From assembly GCA_963971405.1 (NCBI GenBank), contig OZ020487.1, forward strand, positions 32,039,371 to 32,103,370: a DNA stretch of 64,000 bases, read 5' to 3'. The notes beneath the pieces are model-generated. The model worked only from the letters and a program-made list of their open reading frames with translations. It searched no databases and was not told where the DNA came from. Below, in pieces: positions 1-12,872 of this stretch. The translations under genes and the position numbers were made by a program. Origin of the DNA: Psococerastis gibbosa. Its lineage: Eukaryota; Arthropoda; Insecta; Psocodea; Psocidae. The first letter of the stretch is position 1. Every line of letters begins with the position of its first letter.

Positions 1-79
1 TACTCCAAACCATTCCTGGACTACGACGACGCGCCCACTGTCGCGGAGGTCTCCCTGCCGTGGAGACGCGCTGACACAG
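1..79 (+). CDS. Exon (partial at window edge)
   Basis: Reads YSKPFLDYDDAPTVAEVSLP then WRRADT, open from the window edge. It ends at the donor CACAG|GTATGT with one spare base (phase 1), which fits the next exon. Confidence 0.7.
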
Positions 80-3000
80 GTATGTAGCCAGGTGGACATT
101 GAAACGTGTGTAACACAGGTTTGTTAAGTGGCTGGCACTCTGGCAGATCTGGGATGCAAAAACACGGAACCTACTTCAGAAGTTTCATCTCCGCTGAGTT
201 TTAACTGGGCTTACCCCGGTACGTTGAAGACCGTGCACCAACATGAGCATAGGCTTAGTGCTCTGAAGCAGATTCGGTGTGTTTGCACTTACCCATTTGC
301 TCCATTGAGGGTTGTCTTGGCGTGTCTGTCGCGTATAAATCGCCTATATGCACTGGGTCTAACAGAGTCGTGTAACACAGGTTGGCTACGCTGCACTACT
401 GTGCATATTTATAAATGAGTTTGGCGTGGGCAATGTCTTTTTCTTTCTTTCTTCTGCCACTTATACGCAGCACCCTGGGACCTGAGATCACTTCTCAATA
501 TTGCTTCTGGATGGGCTGGTCTTATGCGGCGATGCGTCTTCCCTGTCATCTGGTGCAACTAATTGTCACGACTTCCGGCCCCTTGGAACCTCCTGAAGCA
601 GGATTGTATGCTAGTAGACCAATACCCCTTCGATGGGCATGCCTAACAAAGTCCATTTGTCTCTGTCGCACGCTTGACATCAGTCATCCAACAACAGCAT
701 GGGCTGATTGGCGTACGCGACGTTCAATTTTTTCAGTAACTTCTCGCGCATGAGCACAACAAGATTTGGTACACATTTGTAATGAGTCCACTGTTACCAT
801 CGCCCATCTAGAATTTTGTTGAACACAGATTCACATCCCTGTTGCTAGACTCTTAGGTCTTACTAGACAAAGGTCAAGTCTTTTTAAAATGTGGCAAACA
901 TTAGGCTATAGTAATTCATATGTAATTAACTAGGGAAGGAAATACAATACTTACAATACAAAGTAGATGAATTCCCCAGACATTGTGACCATAGACAACA
1001 GATAACAGATAACAATTAACCTTGTTTATTAAGATTTTACTCACTGACATAGCACCAAGTTTTGATGTCTGCCTTACTGTTGTGTGCACGTCTTTATTGT
1101 GTATCCTTTGTGAGCTTTGCTATGAAATAATGGCATGCTTTTATCGCTACGCGCTGGCAACCATATCATGTGTCTTTCTCTTCACGGAGCATATTTTTTT
1201 AAATATTATTAGGAAAGAAACCCCACTTTCCCAACGGGTCATATAATGTACCTATGTACAGCTTGTACTATATATTATGTAACGGGAGTAAAGAGTATTA
1301 AAATTAGTACCGTAACGAATATTCTCCTGGCAATGTTTAAATTGCTGATGCTGTTGCTGCACAGGAGATTCTGCAGGGGAGGCCAGCAGCAGTGAGGGAA
1401 ACTACAGGAAGCGCCCCCCACACAAAATGTCTTGTCGGCGCTCACCACGTAAGCCTAGCGGCACGTACTACCTAGGTGCATAGTACAGTGCACATCATAC
1501 TATAACATCATAACTACAACATCATCAAACTTGAAAATCCAAGGGACCCCATGTACAAAATCTAATTTCATTGGATACGTATAGATCGATGCAGGGCCGT
1601 AGATAGAAGAAGGGGGGCTCGAAAGGTTTGTATTAATTTGTAACCACGAATACTAGGCCTGTTTAATAAAAAATCAATTTTCTTGTCACCAGACCTCTCC
1701 CCAAAACAAAACTCTAACTTTCTTGCATTATAGAACCATGTTTGAGGACTGGCCCACGTGGAATGAATAATGTTTTTTTAGTCTACCTAGGTTATTGGTA
1801 TGATTAATACATTATTATCAAGGTATTGTAGTACAACAGAATATTTTCATCATCATTATGTTACAATGGGAAGATCAAAATACAGCCTGTACTATAAAGA
1901 TCGGTGTTGTTAAATTTCTATATTTCTGCTTTATCTTACATTTTACCTTGTAGTCAAATTCATTTTTTTGTCAAAGTTCATACGGACATATTATATGTTG
2001 AACTGGTTAGTAAATTACATTCGGTATACACCTATGGCTACTTAGCCTACCTGTACGAATAATTATTAACATAAAAATTGTACTTGATCACAAAATCACG
2101 ACTTTGCAGGAAATTTTACGTTACAAATATTTTGAGATATGTGGTTTACATGCTGTATTTTATCTTGTGAAAATTGTATACCTATTGTTATTTGGTAGTA
2201 GTGATTTGTATACATGCTATCTATCTGGTTTCAGATAACTATCCACACGATTCCAGCGATGATATTCGCGACTTGCCTGGTAAATATACAGAAATATTGT
2301 AAATAATACCTAGGTACCTATCTAAACTGCTTTTGCCCAATTAATTAATTTTATTCCCTTTGTAACATGTACTCTGTAATTCTGTTGATTTATCAAAAAT
2401 ACTACTACATATTGTAGCATTGACCGAACTAACTATCTGGGTACCGTAATTCTTATCTAACTTTCACTTGTCCAGCTACCTTGCAGAATACAGTGACTAA
2501 AATATATTTACTGTATAATGTTATACCTTTATTTGGCTTTAAAGTGGGCACAAAATACAACGAAACCAATTGCGAAGACAGTCACAAAGCAAATCCGGGT
2601 TTTAGAGGAAAATTTTGGTTTACATTATTTACTTCATTTTGAGTGAAATTGCACCAATAGCGTAAAGTTTATTTCTATAAAAAATATAATACAAAACCAA
2701 TACAATGATTTGATTACATTATACAATACAATCTCCATGACGCCATGGTGATGATGATAAGAAAACCTAAGTTGTATTGCATTTTATATTCCCTATTTTT
2801 ACTTGCATTTGTTTTATGTAAGTTATTGAAATGCTCCTAGTTTTTCCACTAGCTGACCTATTTTTGTTTGGATATATACCGAAGCGGCACAACAACTGGT
2901 ACCAAATCCCATCAGTGCTAGTGTTTGGTTTCTGAGAGGTATAGGAAACCTCTAACATGTAAACGGGCATTGAGACCAATGGACGTTGCTGAAATAATTA

Positions 3001-6000
3001 AGGTGCACAGAGTTCAAATTGTACGAACTGCCCGCCAATATTCAAACATACCCGATTTGCTTTTAACTGAGCAATCTTCTCCATTTCGAGCAATGTATTA
3101 AATTGTGGTTGGGTGTATGTATTTGACCTGTATGGTAACGCAGGGTGTTGTTTGTTGTGTGACGTGTGTAGAGGACTATGAAGGGGTGGCGACGGAGCGG
3201 GTCCTGCCCTGGAAGAGGGACGACAGCGACTCTGCCCTCAGCACGGAGCCCGTGCGACAGGAGTTCCCGGCTTGGTGCTCTAACAAAGAATACATAGCAT
3301 ATAACTCGCCTTCAGCCACCTTCTTGGGTAAGATAACATTATTAGAACAAAAGTATTATCTTAGGTTGGCACAGACTCGAACTTCGTTAAGTCACACCGG
3401 CACCTATTTTGTGAAATGAAATTATAATGAAGAGCTTGTCTTTTTTATTATTTTGGCTGTTGAGGATTTACAGCTAGGCTACTAGTATTTCCATTTTAAT
3501 GCTATTTCTTAATTAGGCCTAGTCCAATTAGCAAACTGCTATTAAGAGCGCACTGGACAAAGTGGTTGCCCAGTGACCGTCTAAAACATTTCGCCTGCCT
3601 TTCTGCCACGTTTCTTAGGCGCTTATTCCACCTACGTCAATAGTCAATAGTAAATGTGGTATTGACGGAAATTTCAATTTTTCATTGATACACTACATTC
3701 CACTTGTTTTTCAACTATTGATCACTTTTCTTCTATTGACACGTATGCGCCAAATTTTTGAAATTTGTTTTTGTCTTTTGAAATTTTGTTTGCATTGGTT
3801 TTCTTCGCACACTTATTATTTTTAATAAAACCTAATAATAGAAGGAGATCCGAAGTAATATCGACCCCACCGATCTGTTTAATGAATGAAAACTGTTTTA
3901 TTTTTAATTTAACAATCTATTAAAATGTTTGTACTTAACATATTCCATGACGCCATTTTAGTTTGTTATTGTTTGCAGCGCGTGATTTTATTCTATGATC
4001 ATTGATCAATTTTAACTATGGCATAGAGTAAAATTGAAATGTCCGTCATCAATACCACATTTACTAATGACTATTGACGTAGGTGGAATAAGCGTCTTAT
4101 CAAATAATCGGACCACCGCTGTTAAAACATCCCTGTCCAGCTCCTGAAATAGATCGATATAAATTATGTAAAAGGCATCAGTGCGACCAGTTCTCCCCTT
4201 GCCTGGCTGTAGTGTGGGCATCCAAATGTGATGTGGTCCAGCGTACACGTCATGCTGTCCACTCTCGCATTGAGGCGATTCACGTACCCCGATCCGATTC
4301 TTTTCTGGGCTTTAGCTGAGAGAAATGGTAGGGACCCGAGGGTGCATTGATGGCAATTCTGTTGCTGTTGGCCAGGTGGCATAGATCAGCCCAAGACGGC
4401 GTCTGTGATCGGCCTGTTCCGGCGCGACAGCACCGGCTCTGTTGGCGGCCGGCAGCAATCCCGCGCCAACTCCGAGTCCTCCCTGCCAGTGGCCGGCAGC
4501 AAGGAGCCTACGCCCAGCATTATACTCATTGAGGTGAGTATTGTCTTCAAGTAAAAAAGGATTGCAAGGAACATCGCCTGTTTTTTCACGAATTGTTTTG
4601 GTTGGGATACACAACACCAACTTCAAAATTATATGTGAAGGATCCATTTCAGCTTCTTTTTCACTGTAGCCTATAAAATTCGGTGTTGCCAGACACAGAC
4701 ACATTACAGGGATATTCAATGTCGATAAAATTTCAGGAGGGCCTCGGTGTGGGTGCAGGTAGCGGCAGCAGCAATGGAAGTGGCAGCAGCCGGCGACCTC
4801 TGCTGGGACGGAGGGGCTCCATGCTGGAATTGGGCTCCGTGGACCCCATCCCCGAAGAGGAAATCATTGCAGGTGATTTTAGCAGACAAGTAGGACTAGT
4901 GTTACTTTGAGCTTCATCATTTTGTGAATATTGAAATGCAATGTAGTGATTTATTGATGCTCAAGAAACGCTCCGGCTTGAACCCCAAGACAATCAGTCC
5001 CTGGCTGGTTCTTTTTAGCTCTTTTATTTTTATTTTTTACCAATTACCAAAATAAATAGAGCTTCGTGAAGGAATCTATAGGGAAATGTCGTCAAAATGG
5101 GTTATAAGGCCAAAAAGCTCCAAATTCGCCCATATGGAAAATAATGACAGTTTCCTTCCTTTCTATCTTTCCTTCAAAATCCAATGGTTTCATAGATTGG
5201 GCTCTTCGTCGTATGATCCCTCAGACTAAGAGGTCACAGTGAGTCTGAGGTACCATATTTAACTTTTAAATATTCTATACAACAGTAAATGTGGAACTTA
5301 CCCTAAAGAACAAGACGAGACTGATGTATTCTGCTTATGAGGCTATTCTACTTCTTAGTATTCCGTCATTTGTGCATCAATAATTAATGTGGCTTTTCTT
5401 TTAAGGCGCGGTTTCCACCGACCTCTAAGTGCAAAATACACATACGGTGACGTAGTAGCAGACTTAGGCGGGGTTTCCGACGACCTCTCATTGCAGAATG
5501 CAAATGACATAGACGGAAATTAGAATTTTTCTTTTTATAGAAATCTATTAAAATGTTTGTACTTAACATATCCCATGACGCCATTTTTTAATTTTAGTTT
5601 GTTTGTGATTTTACTCCATGATCATTGATCAATTTTAACTATGGCATAGAGTGAAACAAAAATTTCCGTCAATGTCACTTGTATTCTGCAATGAGAGGTC
5701 GGTGGAAACCCTGCCTTTATTAATGATATCTGCCACCACGTCACCGTATGTGTATTTTGCACTTAGAGATCGGTGGAAACCGCGCTTAAGGAGACTATTA
5801 TGTAGATACTTAACTTATCTATTATAAATTAAGTTATAATGTTGAGACTTATTATTGATGCATAAATGATGGAATATTGCAAATGGAATAGCCGCCTTAG
5901 ATGTATTTGAAACAGTAGGCACAGGCCAAATCTCAGCCCTCCGGATTGCTCTGGTCCCTCAGAGCCCGGTTATCCACTTGTGACTCCCGCTGTCCAATCC

Positions 6001-9000
6001 TACCAACTAGGCTCTCATTGTCAGTGGTCGTCAGGAGGTCCAACACACCAGGCCCGAAGTAGGTCAAGTCATTCAGACTACAGAGGCGTACCACTGTCAT
6101 CGGCGTACACTTCATGCCATACGCCACATTTTTATAGTACTATTGTATTATAATATATTTATAAATACTACACCTTGATTTAAATAATCTGATTGGTTGG
6201 GGTTTCTTATGCGAAAGAGGTCCGTTAGCTTGGTTTCAATTTCCCTCTTGAGAAAAAAAGCTCCATAATTTTATCAGACCAGGCAATAAAATTAAAAAAA
6301 TCCCAAGTCCCAACCCTATAGAGAATGAAAATAATTATAAGCAATACCGGTAATTTATCCACGACAGGCTCAGGTGGTTCACCAACTATGAAATTCTTTT
6401 AATTTTCGCCGGTTACATGCATTGGGATTTTGTACTATCTTCTTGCAGATGACGACCCCGATGAGCGAGAAAAATTCCTCAAGGTAAATAGGACGCGTTG
6501 ATTTTGTGTTTGTGTGTTTTGTACTTAACACAGATTGCAAAAATGTATTATACATATACAGTATTAAGTTGAGGTAAAGGCACATTCGTCATAAGTGTCC
6601 AGTAGCTAACTGACTGGTTCCGAGTTGGCGACACTATCACTTGGGAAGTTTCCAGATTACGTAGCCAACTAATTAATAGTCTTAGATGAATAAACACGAT
6701 TAATGCCAGTTTTGCAGCATTATACAAGGCAATGTTAAAGCATACAACATAGCAAATAGGCACACATACAATATTTTATTATATTGTACAAAAACAAATA
6801 CTTTGTATGGATAACTTACAGAAAATAATTAAAATATGCAATTTTCGTAAATGTAGCCTACTTCCAAGTGTCAGTTTTCTAAGAGGGGACTTTGCCTCGC
6901 AGTATTACATTGTGTAAATAAGAATCATTAAGGTATAATGACAGCGGCGGCCTCCCCCATTGCGAGGCTCGGGGCGGCAGGCGAGGCCCTTTGTTCTACG
7001 TGAAAATCATGGGATGCGAAAGTAGGTCTGCTCAAGGCCGTAGCCAATGTTCATGGGGGTTCAACCCCCCCCCCCCTCAAAAGAAATGGCTTGATACTCG
7101 ATAGAATCGGATTTTTAGAGGAAAAATAAAAACCACTATGTAATATCCAATGAAATTACTGAAACCCCTCCCCCCTCCCGAAAAACAATCCTGGCAACGG
7201 CCATGGGTCTGCTGGTTGTTGGGTTTAAAGTTAATTATGTTTTGAATGAATGGATTAGTTAACTAACTTTATTTTAATTTACCGATATGTTAACCTAAAT
7301 AAATAATTATAGATCAAAATCAAAAGTTTTAAATAAAAAAATATAGTTAAAAAATATATTTTTTCTTTTACTTGAGTGGCGAGTTGGGCGAAGCCGATGC
7401 ATGAGCGAGGTCGTGGGCGATAGCCCTGTTCGCCACCCCCTAAGGCCGCCGGCGTATACCGAGAATGGTCGAGAGGTCAACCCATACGGACGGAGAGAGG
7501 GAGAGTGTATGAGAGTGAGAGAGAGAGACCTGAGTTCGAATGTCACTCTCGTTCAATTTTTTATGGGTCCCTTTGGCTAACAGCAGCTTTGTTATGCTGG
7601 CACAGCAATTAAGAGAAAATCGGAGGAGGGAAGCCTTATAAGTGTAAAAATCAAATATCTCGCGAAGTATCAATTGTTGAATTGCCAAAAATATCAGGAT
7701 ATACAGAAGAAATGTTTCTTTACATTTTGAATTGGAAATTTTGAATTTTATTTGTATGGGAGTCCCAAGGGAGTAGTTAAAGATCTATAGCAACTATGGC
7801 AAGTAATTGGTGCTAGTGAAGGCCAAATGTCATATATCGAAATGAAAATATGCTATATATTTTTGACGGCACTATGATCGATAATTCCTGTAAAATCGAG
7901 TTTGTATAAAAAACGCGCAGTGGGGGTACTCCGATTTTCTATTAATATACAAAAGTAAACAGTTTTTATACACACGTGATGTGAGCTCGTCAGTCAAGTC
8001 AAATTGGAAATTGTATCTGGGCTGAAGAGTATGACTATTGAATTTCCATGTATACCCAGGTAAAAAATATATTTTATAAGCCAATTAGACTGGGACTGGC
8101 AGTTCGGTTTGTCCACCATTTTGTATTCCACTCAGAGCACGATTTTTGCTATTTTACTGTATAATAGGCGCAAGTTACATAGCACAGATCTGTAGTAACA
8201 GAGGTTGAACCTATTGTATATGCTTACATAACCTTATTTGCAGACACGAACTTACAGTGCAATAACTGCTAAGGAATAACCTCTTCTACAGGAATCAGTT
8301 TAACCAGTTTAAGCGTCTTGTCCGACCATTTACTACCACCTCAACCATTGCTCGTAAACTGCACTAAGTTCAGCTATAGTTGGCTGTTGGACAGCATAGA
8401 ACTCACTGTAAGACAAAATGTACAAGCGTTACTCGAACAACAGCCATCTTACAAATTAATGATAAGACGATTGTTGTTCGCGTAACACTAACACAGTATG
8501 CCTTAATCAACTTACCGGGAGTTTTCTGCTGTGACGTGTGGCTCAACTTAATACAGTGTACCAACACGAAGAAAACTCAATACAAAACAAACCAATATTA
8601 TCACATATTCCTAACAGACAGGGTTGCCAGATAGTATAGTATAGTATAATCTATAGTATGTATTAATGTAAAGACATTATCGTACTGTACTTTGAAAGGC
8701 AAATACATGATTTATAATAGCCTATGGGTTAATTGTAAATGTGGAAAATAAAGACAATTTTCTTTCTTTCCTTATTAGTTGTTGAAATGTCTAAAAACCT
8801 AATATTTTATAAGTGATATGCTTGCTAATATTATTATTATTATTATTAGGTTAAAGTAACTTTTATAGACTTAAAATGACAACAAAGCTTATCCATTATA
8901 TTTTCCAAAACAAAGTTATACATTATGGATGAAAATAAATCTGGCAACCCTTGAAATAGAGCTGGCCATGTAAAGTAAGTACTCCGGGTCATAACCAATG

Positions 9001-9203
9001 CTGTTTGCGTTGCAGGGGGCATAGCGGTGATGTCGCCCCACAACTCACTGCCCTCCCTGACGGACGGGCTGCCGGGGCCGCGCCGCGCCAACGGACCCCC
9101 GACTCTCACCCCCTTCACTGCCGCACGGCGCCACTACGTTCTCGGCCAGGTCCTCACTTCTTCCGACTCCTCTAACAACACATCCATCGACGAGAATATT
9201 TAG
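1..9203 (+). CDS. 3' end of an unrecognised multi-exon gene (C-terminal tail)
   Basis: Seven exons join without phase conflict: 1-79, 1365-1448, 2235-2279, 3172-3327, 4385-4533, 4737-4872 and 9016-9203. Together they give 837 nt, which is 278 codons plus TAG at 9201-9203. All internal borders are GT/AG. The predicted segment begins YSKPFLDYDDAPTVAEV and ends TSIDENI. It is rich in Ser, Gly, Asp, Glu and Pro, has two 'LPW(R/K)R' blocks (exons 1 and 4), a Gly/Ser run in exon 6, and no membrane segment. It therefore looks like the disordered cytoplasmic tail of a larger protein whose start lies left of the window. I do not recognise the family. A regulatory tail of an ion exchanger or channel is only a guess. 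The exons are clearly more GC-rich than the flanking introns. A 35-nt extra exon at 6449-6483 would change the C-terminus. Confidence 0.72.
1365..1448 (+). CDS. Exon
   Basis: Acceptor TGCACAG, donor CAC|GTAAGC. The two-base start completes a Gly codon with exon 1. Encodes GDSAGEASSSEGNYRKRPPH plus KMSCRRSP, and leaves one base for the next exon. Confidence 0.7.
2235..2279 (+). CDS. 45-nt micro-exon
   Basis: Acceptor GGTTTCAG, donor CTG|GTAAAT. In phase with both neighbours it reads HNYPHDSSDDIRDLPE. It was found only by following splice phase, being too short to stand out as an ORF. Confidence 0.65.
3172..3327 (+). CDS. Exon
   Basis: Acceptor CGTGTGTAG, donor TTGG|GTAAGA. Encodes DYEGVATERVLPWKRDD, then a Ser/Asp-rich stretch and EFPAWCSNKEYIAYNSPSAT. 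One base is carried over to the next exon, forming Asp with AT. Confidence 0.75.
3615..4099. mobile_element. Hairpin MITE, TTAGGCG/CGYCTTA family
   Basis: Left end TTAGGCGCTTATTCCACC and right end GGTGGAATAAGCGTCTTA are inverted repeats that extend inward through CTACGTCAATAGT. It lies in an intron of the left gene, has no coding capacity, and contains a reading of the CATGACGCCATTTT module shared with the copies at 5401 and 39900. Confidence 0.7.
4385..4533 (+). CDS. Exon
   Basis: Acceptor GGTGGCATAG, donor GAG|GTGAGT, phase 0 at the end. Encodes DQPKTASVIGLFRRDSTGSV and continues with SRANSESSLPV and SIILIE. The RRDS and RANS blocks look like basophilic kinase sites, which is an inference from motif only. 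Confidence 0.75.
4737..4872 (+). CDS. Exon (Gly/Ser-rich)
   Basis: Acceptor AAATTTCAG, donor GCAG|GTGATT. Encodes EGLGVGAGSGSSNGSGSS, then RRPLLGRRGSMLELGSVDP and IPEEEIIA. The single spare G can join the GG of exon 9016-9203 (Gly) or the AT of exon 6449-6483 (Asp). Confidence 0.72.
5357..5876. mobile_element. Three-layer nested hairpin MITEs
   Basis: The outermost layer is split into 5357-5400 (ATTCCGTCATTTGTGCATC) and 5790-5876 (GATGCATAAATGATGGAAT). Inside it sits 5401-5789 with ends TTAAGGCGCGGTTTCCACCG and CGGTGGAAACCGCGCTTAA. Inside that sits about 5464-5719 with ends TTAGGCGGGGTTTCC and GGAAACCCTGCCTTTA. Each layer is a palindrome-like non-coding element, so the order of insertion is outer to inner. 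Confidence 0.65.
6449..6483 (+). CDS. Candidate 35-nt alternative exon
   Basis: Acceptor CTTCTTGCAG, donor AAG|GTAAAT. In phase with exon 4737-4872 it reads DDDPDEREKFLK. Its length is not a multiple of three, so joining it to 9016 gives GGG GCA TAG, that is, a stop after two more residues. Either it is an alternative exon that ends the protein early, or a further exon of length 3n+1 between 6484 and 9015 has escaped me. Confidence 0.5.
7033..7205. mobile_element. hAT-type MITE with 8-bp target duplication
   Basis: Ends CAAGGCCGTAGCCA and TGGCAACGGCCATG are imperfect inverted repeats that fit the hAT terminal consensus CARNG. Flanks GGTCTGCT (7025-7032 and 7206-7213) are an exact 8-bp duplication, the hAT hallmark. 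The interior has poly-C and C-rich runs near both ends and no ORF. Confidence 0.75.
7436..7570 (+). repeat. Possible tRNA-derived SINE remnant
   Basis: AATGGTCGAGAGGTCAA resembles a Ser/Leu tRNA A box, and GAGTTCGAATGTC resembles a B box. A (GA)n tract lies between them. No tail or target duplication is visible. Confidence 0.3.
8829..8849. repeat. (ATT)n microsatellite
   Basis: About seven ATT units in an AT-rich intron. Confidence 0.8.
9016..9203 (+). CDS. Terminal coding exon
   Basis: Acceptor GCGTTGCAG. In phase with exon 4737-4872 it reads GGIAVMSPHNSLPSLTDGLP, continues through a Pro/Arg-rich part and YVLGQVL, and ends SSNNTSIDENI before TAG. GC content is much higher than in the flanks. 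Confidence 0.75.
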
Positions 9204-10330
9204 CCATTGTAAGTCGAAAATCAACAATTCTATACCTAGGTTCTAGGTGAATAGGTATTGTGATGATACATCGATTTATGTAGACCTGTACTAAAGTGAA
9301 ACTTGCTCTGGATGGGTGAATGGAATACTAATGTACTAAACTAGCCATAATCTATCGGTCTCCAAAGCGTCAAATTGGACAAACACATAAATCTGGGACG
9401 TCGTTCTTCTAGTTAAGACGTCATGGATGCTCCGATTTTTCCTATTCTTCTTCTTCTTCTGGCTCTACCGCTCTCGATGGGCTTCGACCTGCCCGAAAAC
9501 ACTCCTCCAGTCATGGCGGTTATGTACAAGGCTCCACCATCTACGGATTCTCAACTCGCGAAGGTCAGTTGGGAATTCACCCTTCCAGCGTTTCCGAGGA
9601 ACAAACACTTTGATTGGCTCTTTCATTTGACATAAAATGGGAAATTGTCTGCCGAACCTAAATACCATTATCGTTGGGATGTCTGAGCTGGTCAGCATGC
9701 TGCTCAACACAACGTGCCAAGTGGTGCCATTAGGAGTAATGAACGAGGATTCCCTGCCAGTCCTGAGGCTCAGACTTCAAAGGATTTTCGTGCCATGGAG
9801 GTTTTTAAGTGAAGCTTCTTACCCCGGCACACACGGTCGACTCGAACGCTGGTAACTCGCTGCTCAGGAATCTGTCATGGGAGCAAATGTATGTAGTGTT
9901 GGTGCAAAAAACCGTCTATTTCGGAACGCACTTCAGAAGATTTCTGAAGTTTAGGTGTGTCCTGGGCGTGTCGAGGGCACCGGCGTGGGTCAGCATTCAG
10001 CCAGCTCCAGAAATCTTCTGAAGAAGACTCTGGGCCTTTGCAGCAACCCGTTCGCTCCAGTGACCAATTGTACAGCTAGTCGCCGGCGCTCGAATCCACT
10101 GTGTCTGGAAGGGTTTTGAAACTCCGTTCCGCAACCCTTTTGTGTGAAAAAAAGCAATGCTACTATCTTGTCTATGTTAAATGTTAGTGTTGTGGTTGTC
10201 CGCTAGGTGTCTTTTTAGTCTCCCTTGCCATTGGGTATCGGAGAAAAGAGAGAGACATAAGCTCTAATCTCTTTCTTTCTTTATCGTTGTCCGTGATAGA
10301 TGAATGATTATAATGAAGTCTTGCCATGAA
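9204..10330 (+). other. Probable 3' UTR and downstream flank
   Basis: This DNA follows the stop at 9203, is less AT-rich than the introns and has no sustained coding signal. A 70-residue reading frame at 9423-9635 with a hydrophobic start exists but lacks support. No clear poly(A) site could be fixed. Confidence 0.4.
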
Positions 10331-11630
10331 AATATTTACTGAAATTGTGCGCTTTTTTTGTTTTTGTTGTTTCGTTATTGTTTTGTATCTTTTGTACTGT
10401 TGGGCTTAATTGTTACCTTTTTTGGTTGCAGAGCCACGCAGTACGAGGATACTGCGGAAACGTTGGTATAGCTACAGTTTTGTTTTGCCGCAAGACATTA
10501 CGCCGCTATAACGACTTGTTATGGACTACAGCCTGTTATATTGTTGATACGTCTCGCTATTTACTATTATAGTTATAGTTAACTAACATAGGATGAAAGT
10601 GACTTAATTAATGTACACTAGGGTTTAAGAATTGAAGCTTACCGCATAGGCTATATTGTACGCAATTACACATAACAAAATCTCCCATGTAAGTAGGCCT
10701 AATCAGTATTTTTTTTTTATTGTCAGCCTCAGCCTGAAAATTTCAAAAAGTGTGGAGTATGGAAAACTTGGAGAGGGGGGATTTAGCTTTAGGGTTAAAC
10801 GTTTTTTACAATATTATTTTATTTATTACCTAGTAACAATATCGCAAATCCTAAAGCCTTATTTTTTTATGTTAGTTTTATGTGACTCTAAAAACCGCCA
10901 AATATTACGTTTGTTTACATTTTACCAAGCAGAAGAAGACGTGCATTATGATTGTAGCTAAGTTAGCCCTCAACCTGGTGGCATTTAACAGCAAGAAAAA
11001 TTAAAATGTGTTCTGGCTTAACATTAGTGTAAAACAACTACACTCCAAAATTTAAAAAAAGAGCTTTCACTTTGTATTGTAGATACCGTATATGAGGAGT
11101 TTTGACGTTCTACAGCAGGACGATTTAACTCCATAGCAATAGCCGGCCTAGCCCATCTACCAATTACAGCAGCCAATGAATATCTAGTGAAATTCAAACT
11201 AACTACGTAATGATAATTATATTTTTAAAACAATAGTTCCGTTAGCATAATTTTTTTTAAATCATTTATGTAGCCTATTTAGAGGTTTACTTTGGACTGG
11301 ATAGACGGGCTTCTATATTGAATTAACATAAAGCAATTAATAGACTACATTTAGCATTAAAACATTTTACCTAGTTTGTGGTTGAGAACACGGTTAATAC
11401 AATAGTAAATTAAATAAAAAACGTAGTATAATTCGGTTATTCTAGTTTGAAATAAAAATTTCCGCCTATTGTTTAATAGGGCACAAGTATGTCAAATTCG
11501 CAATAAATTTACACGGATACAGTAAGAATGTTTATGCTGCTATTGTTAATTATAGTATAGTTAGTTGAAATGTCTGTCCCTCACATACCGATTGAGGTCA
11601 TTTTAATTGCATCACAGAAAGCCCCCAGTG
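10331..11630. other. AT-rich DNA without a recognisable feature
   Basis: Reading frames here are short, AT-driven and lack motifs. I see no RNA gene and no clear element. Confidence 0.5.
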
Positions 11631-11818
11631 CAAGGCCGTGCTCGGTGCTCGAGGGGGGGGGGGGTCCATGGGGTCTGGACAACCCCCCCCCCCCACCGAA
11701 ATACATTTTTGTATGTAAACCTGTATGGTTTGGATAATTTATCTATTAATTCATTAATAAATTACGTTACAAAAATTGGACCCCCCCCCCCCGAAATCAA
11801 AACCTGGGCACGGCCTTG
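11631..11818. mobile_element. hAT-type MITE 'GGCCGTGC', copy 1
   Basis: Starts CAAGGCCGTGCTCGG and ends CTGGGCACGGCCTTG. The 8-bp duplication CCCCAGTG lies at 11623-11630 and 11819-11826. The interior has long G/C homopolymers just inside each end and the conserved core GTATGTAAACCTGTATGGTT, also found at 27060. Confidence 0.8.
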
Positions 11819-12755
11819 CCCCAGTGTAAGTCTAAGAGCTGACGATGTTAATAGGCATAGTAGATTTTTGACGATGTACGAGTGAACACCAAACATACCC
11901 CCAAAAAACAGACTACAGTCATTTATACATTGTAGGTTGCCCTTTCTAACAAATGAGGATCTATGTTATTCAGCTGAATTCATAAAAAGTAGGCTGAGCA
12001 CATAAGAACATTACATAACTACATTACATAGTTAGAGCATATGCTTGTTTCTTACTCATAAATTGTTTTAATAAAAGCATCCATTTCCTTCCATAAAAAT
12101 TTTAATAATTTCAAGCATTCCTTGTGCCACGAGCGTCACTTACGTTTCTGGAGCTTATACTCATTTTCCAAAAACTACTACTGATACTGATACTGGCCTT
12201 ATGTAATAAGTAACAGGAATTTGTTATAAATATGAAAACTAGCATAAGCTTATTAGAGGAATGAATGAATAAACTATGTATTTCCAATCTCTACCAAACA
12301 ATATACAGCACAAAAAGAACAGTTTTGCCCTACACACTAGGCCCGTTTTTTTCTTGTTCTCATACTTTTACGTTTAACTCTACTGAATTTGGCTGAATAC
12401 ATAGCCCATATATTCATTTTTAGTGCTCTATGATCACGCCTTTTATAAATAATTTCCAGAAGGCTCCGCAGTCCGAATTTTGAATTATTTCGTTGGGTAG
12501 TTCGTGATGATATGAGGCTACAGTCCAAATGATTTTGGATAGATTTCATCAGTTCACCTATTGGACAATGGAATGGAAATTATGCCTTCCCCCTTTTACA
12601 CAATCTTGGAACATTGGAGCAATATTCGATCCAATAAATATGAGTCTGAGAAAAATTGGAAAGTGTAATGCCTAAATTCAGATTTAACTCATATGCATCA
12701 ACTTAAACATTTCAAATATTCCTTCGATTGAATACATATTGAATCGAATAAATAT

Positions 12756-12872
12756 ACCACCCAACCACGGTAAGATGGCACTTGGAACAAAATCGAATAA
12801 ACTCGGATTTCCACTGAGGCAATTTTTCGAATAAACAAAGTGTTCCAAGTGCCATCCTATCGGTCGGGTAGT
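12756..12872. mobile_element. Small MITE with ACYACCC ends (copy 1)
   Basis: Outer ends ACCACCC and GGGTAGT, with an inner inverted repeat GGCACTTGGAACA / TGTTCCAAGTGCC. A related copy is at 29524-29648, and the tandem duplicate is at 14110-14226. Confidence 0.55.

Noticed and set aside
9423-9635. Small secreted-protein-like ORF (MDAPIFPILLLLLALPLSMG)
   Set aside because: It sits in the likely 3' UTR. The hydrophobic start comes from a pyrimidine-rich (TTC)n tract, an equally long overlapping frame exists, and no splice or homology support is seen.
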